NCBI RefSeq assembly: GCF_004154955.1
Contig: NZ_CP011524.1
Location: 1,550,001-1,614,000 of the forward strand
DNA from: Intestinimonas butyriciproducens
Lineage (GTDB): Bacteria; Bacillota; Clostridia; Oscillospirales; Oscillospiraceae
DNA length: 64,000 nt
Direction of reading: 5' to 3'
Below the pieces are notes generated by a model. That model saw nothing but the letters and a program-made list of their open reading frames with translations. It ran no database searches and was not told the origin of the DNA. This document shows, in pieces, positions 59,043-64,000 of the stretch (the stretch's first letter is position 1; the number at the start of each line of letters is the position of its first letter). The position numbers were made by a program, and so were the translations under genes.

Positions 59043-59429
59043 GTGGGTGAAGGCAGAGAGTATGTTTCCCGGTCCGATGAGTTGGGAAATATCCATATAT
59101 CAGAGGAAGTTCTGGCGGTGATTGCCGCTGCCGCTGCGCTGGAAGTTGAGGGCGTTGGAGGATTGGCGGCCAATCTGGGCACCGACCTTGCGGAACTGCT
59201 GGGGAAAAAGAACCTGAGCCGCGGGATTCGCCTCCAGGTGGAGGAGGAGAATGTTACGGTAGAGGTGGCCATCCTTGTAAAGTATGGCTACACCATTCCG
59301 GATGTGGGCCACGCCGTGCAGGAAGCTGTGGCTGGCAGCATCGAGGCCACCAGCGGTCTCACTGTCGCCGCCGTCAACGTAAGCGTGGGCGGTGTGGTCT
59401 TTGAGAAAGAGCCGAAGAAGGCTCAGTAA
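59043..59429 (+). CDS. Asp23/Gls24 family envelope stress protein
   Basis: 128 residues from GTG 59043, about ten bases after AAGGAG; a GTG at 59034 is too close. GNIHISEEVLAVIAAAAALEVEGVGGLAANLG, EEENVTVEVAILVKYGYTIPDVGHAVQEAVAGSIEATSGLTVAAVNVSVGGVVF is a textbook Asp23 domain. In clostridia this gene sits directly before nusB and is of uncertain function. Confidence 0.93.
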   Translation: MGEGREYVSRSDELGNIHISEEVLAVIAAAAALEVEGVGGLAANLGTDLAELLGKKNLSRGIRLQVEEENVTVEVAILVKYGYTIPDVGHAVQEAVAGSIEATSGLTVAAVNVSVGGVVFEKEPKKAQ

Positions 59430-59444
59430 ATCGGCGTACCCTCA

Positions 59445-59485
59445 AAGAGCATTGGGCGATATGATGCGCTCAGTGCTCTTTTGCC
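59445..59485 (+). terminator. Terminator of the Asp23 gene
   Basis: Imperfect stem (AAAGAGCATTG... with ...CAGTGCTCTTTT) ending in T4. Confidence 0.65.
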
Positions 59486-59581
59486 GTCTGTGAGGGGAAA
59501 TTGGGGGTTTATTTTCCACCGCAAACTGTATATAATAGTCTATGAATATTCACAAAAGAGAGACAACGGGAGGAACCGATT

Positions 59582-60082
59582 ATGACCAGGAGCAATGCCA
59601 GGGAAATTGCCGTCCATTTATCCTTTGCCCTCGGCTTTTCAGATCAGACCGCGGAAGAATTGCTGGAGGACTCCCTGAGCCGTGAAAACTTTGCGCAGCT
59701 CAAGGACGAGGAGCCCCTGTATGGAGAATATCCCAACGAGAAGCAGCGGCAGTACATAACCGCGCTGGTGAAAGGGGTATACGACCACGGCGCCGAACTG
59801 GACGGCTATATCTCAAAGTATGCCATCGGCTGGTCCTTCTCCCGTATTTCCCGCATGACGGCGGCCGTCATGCGGGTGGCGATGTATGAGATCCTGTATA
59901 TGCCGGATATCCCCGCCGCCGCCGCCATCAATGAGGCGGTGGAACTGGCCAGACGCTATGACGCGCCTGAGGCCGCGTCCTTCGCCAATGGCATCTTGGG
60001 TGCGTTTGTCCGGGGAGAACTGCCTCCGGAGCGGGCCGATGCAGTGGACACACAGGCCGAGGACAAGAAGGACGGAGCGTGA
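59582..60082 (+). CDS. nusB: Transcription antitermination factor NusB
   Basis: 166 residues. NAREIAVHLSFALGF, the YITALVKGVYDHGAELDGYISKYAIGWSFSRISRMTAAVMRVAMYEILYMPDIPAAAAINEAVELARRYDAPEAASFANGILG core is typical NusB. Needed for rRNA antitermination. AACGGGAGG precedes the ATG, with a TATAAT about 50 bases upstream. Confidence 0.95.
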   Translation: MTRSNAREIAVHLSFALGFSDQTAEELLEDSLSRENFAQLKDEEPLYGEYPNEKQRQYITALVKGVYDHGAELDGYISKYAIGWSFSRISRMTAAVMRVAMYEILYMPDIPAAAAINEAVELARRYDAPEAASFANGILGAFVRGELPPERADAVDTQAEDKKDGA

Positions 60083-60084
60083 CC

Positions 60085-61020
60085 ATGGCGCTCTGTCTGG
60101 GAATTGACACCAGCAATTACACCACCTCTGTGGCTCTGTTTGACGGGGTGTCCGGATACAATCTTGGCAGGCTTTTGGATGTACCTGAGGGAGCGTTGGG
60201 GCTTCGGCAGAGCGACGCGCTGTTCCAGCATGTCAAACATCTGCCTGAGATTTTTGCCGCGCTGCGGGCGGAAGGGCGGTTGGACGGATGTATCGCAGCG
60301 GTGGGTGCCAGCACCAAACCGCGCTGGGTAGAGGGCTCTTATATGCCCTGTTTTCTGGCGGGAGAGTCTCAGGGGCGCGGGATAGCGGATACACTGGGCG
60401 TCCCCTTTTTCCCCTGTGCTCACCAGCAGGGACACATTGCGGCGGCCGCCTGGTCCGCCGGACGTCCCGATCTTTTAGACCGTCCCCATCTGGCTTGGCA
60501 TCTGTCCGGCGGGACGACGGAGCTTTTGTATGTGCAGCCGGACGGGGTGAGCGTCTGGGCGCAGAAACTGGGGGGGACCAGTGATATTTCTGCGGGACAG
60601 CTTATTGACCGGACCGGACAGCTCTTGGGGCTGCCATTCCCCGCGGGAAAGGCGTTGGATGGACTGTATGGTCAGGCAGATGTTTGTCAAAATTACACTG
60701 TAAAGATAAATGACCTTACATTTTCTCTCTCCGGAATGGAGAACAAGGTGAGAGAACTGGTGGAGCGCGGGGCACCTCCGGCCAACGTAGCTAGGTTTGT
60801 CGTGGACACCGTTGTGAAAGCGGTGCTGCGGACCACGGACAAGGCATTGGAGCAATATCCGGGCCTCCCAGTACTGTGTTCCGGAGGGGTGGCCTCCAAT
60901 TCCGCTTTGCGGGCGGCTCTGCGGGACGCGGTGTTTGCACCACCGCAATACTCCACAGATAACGCTCTTGGTGTGGCGATCCTGGCCCGGCGGGCCCTGA
61001 CGGGGGGGAGCCGGCTATGA
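60085..61020 (+). CDS. TsaD/Kae1-like M22 family protein
   Basis: 311 residues. ASKHA-fold motifs LGIDTSNYTTSVALFDG, CAHQQGHIAAA (the HxxxH metal pair of TsaD), HLSGGTTELLYV and LCSGGVASNSALRAAL are present, but the protein is shorter than TsaD and its GIETSCDET motif is changed. It is a paralogue often found between nusB and xseA in clostridia, role unknown. ATG 60085 with GGAG 8 bases before; GTG 60079 is the alternative. Confidence 0.85.
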   Translation: MALCLGIDTSNYTTSVALFDGVSGYNLGRLLDVPEGALGLRQSDALFQHVKHLPEIFAALRAEGRLDGCIAAVGASTKPRWVEGSYMPCFLAGESQGRGIADTLGVPFFPCAHQQGHIAAAAWSAGRPDLLDRPHLAWHLSGGTTELLYVQPDGVSVWAQKLGGTSDISAGQLIDRTGQLLGLPFPAGKALDGLYGQADVCQNYTVKINDLTFSLSGMENKVRELVERGAPPANVARFVVDTVVKAVLRTTDKALEQYPGLPVLCSGGVASNSALRAALRDAVFAPPQYSTDNALGVAILARRALTGGSRL

Positions 61021-62231
61021 GAGAGGGTCAGCCTGTCTATACTGTCACCCAAGTCAACGGCTATATTAAAAATCTGTTGGATCGGGATGGACTTTTAAGC
61101 GGCGTATTTGTTCGAGGCGAAATTTCTAATTACAAAAGTTACCCCTCTGGACACCATTATTTTTCCATGAAGGATGAGGGCGGGGCGCTCCGCTGCGTGA
61201 TGTTCCGGCGGGAGGCATCCCGCCTCCGCTTTCGTCCGGAAAATGGTATGAAGGTTATTGCCTTTGGACGTGTGGCGGTATTCCCTCGGGATGGCCAGTA
61301 TCAGCTCTACTGCTCGGACCTCACGCCGGACGGGGTCGGAGACCTCCATGTGGCCTTTGAGCAGCTCAAGGAAAAGCTCTTCCGGGAGGGGCTATTTGAC
61401 CCGGCGCATAAAAAAAACATTCCGAGATATCCAGGGCGGATCGCGCTGGTCACCTCTTCGGCCGGCGCAGCGGTGAGAGATATGCTGCGCATCCTGGGGG
61501 CGCGGTATCCGCTGGCGAAGGTCCTTCTCCTCCCGGTCCGCGTACAAGGGGAAGAGGCGGCGGGAGAGATTGCCTCCGCTATCCGGTATGCCAGTGCCCA
61601 TGCTTTGGCGGATCTTCTGATTACGGGCAGAGGCGGCGGCTCGATGGAGGACCTCTGGTGCTTCAACGACGAACGGGTGGCCCGTGCGATTTACGACTGC
61701 ACAATCCCCGTGATTTCCGCGGTAGGGCATGAACCTGACGTGACGATCGCAGATTTTGTGGCAGACCTGCGGGCGGCTACGCCCTCTAATGCGGCGGAAC
61801 TGGCGGTGCCGGATCAGAATGAGATCTATGCCAATCTCGCTTACTATGAGGACAAGCTGATGGGGACCATGGAGGTCCGGCTGGACCGGGCGCGCCGGGA
61901 GCTGGCGCGCCTGGAGAAAAATCGTGTGCTCCAGGACCCCATAAATTACATTTTGGATCGGCGGGCACTTTTGGAGGATCTGCGGCGGCGGCTGGTTCAC
62001 GGTCTCGGCGGCGTGATGGCGGGGGAACGGGAACGGTTCGCCCGTCTGGCGGCGGCCCTGGATGCGATGAGCCCGCTCAAGGTACTGGGGCGAGGGTATG
62101 CGCTGGCTCAGACCGCCAACGGAAAGGTGGCAACTTCTGTGGATGAGGTGGAGCCAGGTGGTAAGCTGTCGGTTCGTCTCTCCGACGGTGTGCTGGACTG
62201 TCGTGTGGACGATAAGAGGAGGCTGTTATAA
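61017..62231 (+). CDS. xseA: Exodeoxyribonuclease VII large subunit
   Basis: 404 residues. OB-fold [51 protein letters not shown], then the catalytic [24 protein letters not shown] and [65 protein letters not shown], and a helical C-terminal domain. ATGA overlap with the previous gene. Confidence 0.97.
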   Translation: MREGQPVYTVTQVNGYIKNLLDRDGLLSGVFVRGEISNYKSYPSGHHYFSMKDEGGALRCVMFRREASRLRFRPENGMKVIAFGRVAVFPRDGQYQLYCSDLTPDGVGDLHVAFEQLKEKLFREGLFDPAHKKNIPRYPGRIALVTSSAGAAVRDMLRILGARYPLAKVLLLPVRVQGEEAAGEIASAIRYASAHALADLLITGRGGGSMEDLWCFNDERVARAIYDCTIPVISAVGHEPDVTIADFVADLRAATPSNAAELAVPDQNEIYANLAYYEDKLMGTMEVRLDRARRELARLEKNRVLQDPINYILDRRALLEDLRRRLVHGLGGVMAGERERFARLAAALDAMSPLKVLGRGYALAQTANGKVATSVDEVEPGGKLSVRLSDGVLDCRVDDKRRLL

Positions 62232-62233
62232 AT

Positions 62234-62467
62234 ATGGCGGAAAAGAAAAAGACCTTCGAACAGGCCATGATACGTCTGGAGGAGATCGTCACGCAGCTGG
62301 AAAAGGGCGAAGCCCCTCTGGAGGAGTCGCTGAAGCTCTTTGAGGAGGGAATGACGCTGATGAAGCAGTGTTCCGCACTGCTGGACAAGGCGGAGCAGAA
62401 GGTGTCCAAGCTCACCGTCGGGACAGACGGAGGACCGGTAGAAACGCCGTTCCACGGGGAGGGATGA
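62234..62467 (+). CDS. xseB: Exodeoxyribonuclease VII small subunit
   Basis: 77 residues. [56 protein letters not shown] is the XseB coiled region. Start 2 bases after xseA. Confidence 0.97.
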   Translation: MAEKKKTFEQAMIRLEEIVTQLEKGEAPLEESLKLFEEGMTLMKQCSALLDKAEQKVSKLTVGTDGGPVETPFHGEG

Positions 62468-62472
62468 TGGGT

Positions 62473-63354
62473 ATGGAATATGAGCGGCAGTTACGTGACG
62501 GACAGGCCCTGATTGAACGTGCGCTGCAGTCGTGCTTTGCGGGCAGGGAGCCTATGGCCAATATCTATGACGCCATGGAGTACAGTCTGATGGCCGGCGG
62601 AAAGCGCATCCGTCCCCTCCTCACACTGGAGGTCTGCCGGATGTGTGGGGGAGATGTTGCACAAGCCCTGCCATTCGCCTGCGCGGTGGAGATGATCCAC
62701 ACGTATTCCCTGATCCATGACGACCTGCCCTGCATGGATGACGATGATCTGCGCCGGGGAAAGCCTACCAACCACAAGATCTATGGGGAGGCCACGGCGG
62801 TACTGGCTGGCGATGCGCTGCTCACCGCCGCCTTTGAAACCGCACTGGAGCAGAGCTCCGGGCTCCCGGCGGACCGCGTGGTAGCCGCTGCTGCCTGTCT
62901 GGCGCATGCCGCCGGTGCGCGCGGCATGGTGGGTGGTCAGTCGCTGGATATGGCGGCCGAGGGACGGGCGGTGACCCGGCGGGATGTGGAAGACCTCCAA
63001 AAGCTGAAAACCGGCGCGCTGCTCAGTGCGGCGGCTGAGGTGGGGTGTGTGATCGCCGGCGGCGGCACGGATGACCGGGCTGCCGTTCGCCGCTACGCCC
63101 AGAAGCTGGGATTGGCCTTCCAGGTCCGGGATGATATGTTGGATGTAGAGGGGGATGAGAGGACGCTGGGAAAACCCATCGGCTCAGACCAGGCCAACGA
63201 AAAAACAACTTTTGTTACCCTGCTGGGTATGGATGGCTGCCGTGAGCTGGTGGATACCCTGACTGATGCGGCGGTAGCCGCCTTAGAGCCCTTCGGGGGA
63301 CGGGCGGATTTTCTGCGCTGGCTTGCCCGGGCCTTGGCCGGGCGGGAGAGCTGA
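62473..63354 (+). CDS. ispA: Farnesyl/geranyl diphosphate synthase (polyprenyl synthetase)
   Basis: 293 residues. First aspartate-rich motif HDDLPCMDDDDLRRGKPTNHK, second QVRDDMLDVEGDERTLGK; GGKRIRPLLTLEVC and LKTGALLSAAAEVG as in IspA. ATGs at 62464, 62467 and 62473 are in frame; the GGGGAGG at 62456-62462 best serves 62473, whereas 62464 would make the ATGA overlap common in this genome. Makes C15 diphosphate from the MEP pathway. Confidence 0.95.
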   Translation: MEYERQLRDGQALIERALQSCFAGREPMANIYDAMEYSLMAGGKRIRPLLTLEVCRMCGGDVAQALPFACAVEMIHTYSLIHDDLPCMDDDDLRRGKPTNHKIYGEATAVLAGDALLTAAFETALEQSSGLPADRVVAAAACLAHAAGARGMVGGQSLDMAAEGRAVTRRDVEDLQKLKTGALLSAAAEVGCVIAGGGTDDRAAVRRYAQKLGLAFQVRDDMLDVEGDERTLGKPIGSDQANEKTTFVTLLGMDGCRELVDTLTDAAVAALEPFGGRADFLRWLARALAGRES

Positions 63355-63360
63355 CCGGAT

Positions 63361-63825
63361 ATGGAGAATAATCTTCTGAACGGCCATTTGGGAAATCTGA
63401 TCCTGGCCCTCGCGGTCGTCGCTTGGGCAATCGCTCAGGTGCTAAAGGTTGTGATCGTCCTGATCCAAAACCACAGGCTGGATTTCCGACGGATCACGGG
63501 AAGCGGGGGAATGCCGAGCTCTCATTCCGCCTTTGTCTGTGCCTGCGCAAGTGCGACCGGAAATCTATACGGCTGGTCCTCGCCCATTTTCGCTCTGGCT
63601 GCTGTTCTAGCCATCGTGGTCATGTATGATGCGGCAAATGTCCGCAAGGCAGCCGGAGAGCAGGCCAAGATTTTAAATTACATGATGGAACACTGGATGG
63701 AGATGAAGCCGGAACTTTTCGGCAAAGAGCTCAAGGAGTTTTTGGGACATACTCCGGTCCAGGTCATTGCCGGCGCGGTGCTGGGGATCGTCATTGGTCT
63801 TGCGGGGACCTGGCTGTTCCGCTGA
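63361..63825 (+). CDS. Divergent PAP2 family protein (DUF212)
   Basis: 154 residues. Helices at about 10-35, 65-95 and 130-150, with the motif RITGSGGMPSSHSAFVCACA and YDAANVRKAAGEQAKILN. These are membrane acid-phosphatase-like proteins without proven activity. It lies 6 bases after ispA, so a role in polyprenyl phosphate handling is plausible inference. Confidence 0.9.
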   Translation: MENNLLNGHLGNLILALAVVAWAIAQVLKVVIVLIQNHRLDFRRITGSGGMPSSHSAFVCACASATGNLYGWSSPIFALAAVLAIVVMYDAANVRKAAGEQAKILNYMMEHWMEMKPELFGKELKEFLGHTPVQVIAGAVLGIVIGLAGTWLFR

Positions 63826-63895
63826 TCAGGCGGGAAGGGCTACAAACGGCGCCGGAGCGCCCAGCTTCATAGATCCCATCCTTGGGGGTGCGTTT

Positions 63896-64000
63896 TTGAT
63901 ACAGCTCGATGAGATTCCAAATCTAAAAGAGATTAGCGACAGCGAGGCGGAGGGCCTCTGTGCGCGGCTGCGGGCCCGCATTATCGACGCGGTCTCACGC
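63896..64000 (+). CDS. dxs: 1-deoxy-D-xylulose-5-phosphate synthase, N-terminal end
   Basis: Only the first 35 codons are present, starting at TTG with GGGGGTG upstream: IQLDEIPNLKEISDSEAEGLCARLRARIIDAVSR, matching the usual Dxs N-terminus (LKKLS.EEL..L..EIR..II..VS). Position after xseAB-ispA is the standard clostridial order, which supports the call. The window cuts the gene. Confidence 0.75.
   Translation, partial: MIQLDEIPNLKEISDSEAEGLCARLRARIIDAVSR

Overview
The window is chromosomal DNA of a high-GC, spore-forming anaerobic Firmicute. The complete spoIIIAA-AH operon, HPr kinase, PerR/desulfoferrodoxin/rubrerythrin oxidative defence, an AtoE-type fatty-acid transporter and selenium-dependent molybdenum-hydroxylase maturation genes together point to a gut Oscillospiraceae of the Flavonifractor/Pseudoflavonifractor/Lawsonibacter type. 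That placement is inference from gene content; no 16S gene is present.

Layout. 1-1355: end of ybaB, an aromatic-acid-exporter-like membrane protein and a GNAT. 1403-5144 (minus): a vanG-type glycopeptide-resistance cluster (D-Ala:D-Ser ligase, frameshifted D,D-peptidase, serine racemase with a shortened membrane domain) preceded by a lipoprotein gene. 5255-6825: perR, desulfoferrodoxin, rubrerythrin. 6933-11799: MBL hydrolase, DUF362 ferredoxin-like protein, small XRE regulator, deoC and a BMP-type nucleoside-binding lipoprotein. 11823-16649 (minus): a 21-cysteine protein, atoE, purA and a DUF3298-like protein. 16791-18746: yerC, methyltransferase, hslO. 18822-19467: five-tRNA operon (Val, Asp, Phe, Gly, Cys). 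19540-24202: ung, an AGCS symporter, an unknown 581-residue membrane protein and an HD protein. 24319-28110: three tRNA-Ser genes interleaved with a decayed mobile-element fragment, an orphan gene, plsY and a SleB-like hydrolase.

28510-39180 is a two-armed selenium/molybdenum island. The minus arm is yqeC-yqeB-selD-DUF3343-yedF. The plus arm is xdhC, a MoeA-like gene, moaC, moaA, a MOSC-MogA fusion and modABC. The arms diverge from 31941-32082, which holds two near-perfect palindromes, one overlapping the -35 of the xdhC promoter. The island makes and loads molybdopterin and selenium, but the hydroxylase itself lies outside the window.

39252-46057: rpmB, hprK, glmS and a peptide-transporter set (binding protein and two permeases, no ATPases). 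46264-53429 is a lower-GC secreted RHS/YD-repeat (WapA-like) polymorphic-toxin locus. Its large gene is split by one extra A in a homopolymer and ends in an AT-rich, unrecognised C-terminal tip, followed 13 bases later by a candidate immunity gene and by a displaced fragment of the RHS core. 53905-58759 is spoIIIA. 59043-64000 is the usual clostridial run Asp23, nusB, TsaD-like, xseA, xseB, ispA, PAP2-like, dxs (cut by the window end).

The least explained items are the RHS tip/immunity pair with its orphan fragment, the degraded vanG cluster with a ribosome-site-masking hairpin, a second such hairpin before the AGCS symporter, and the palindromes controlling the Se/Mo island.
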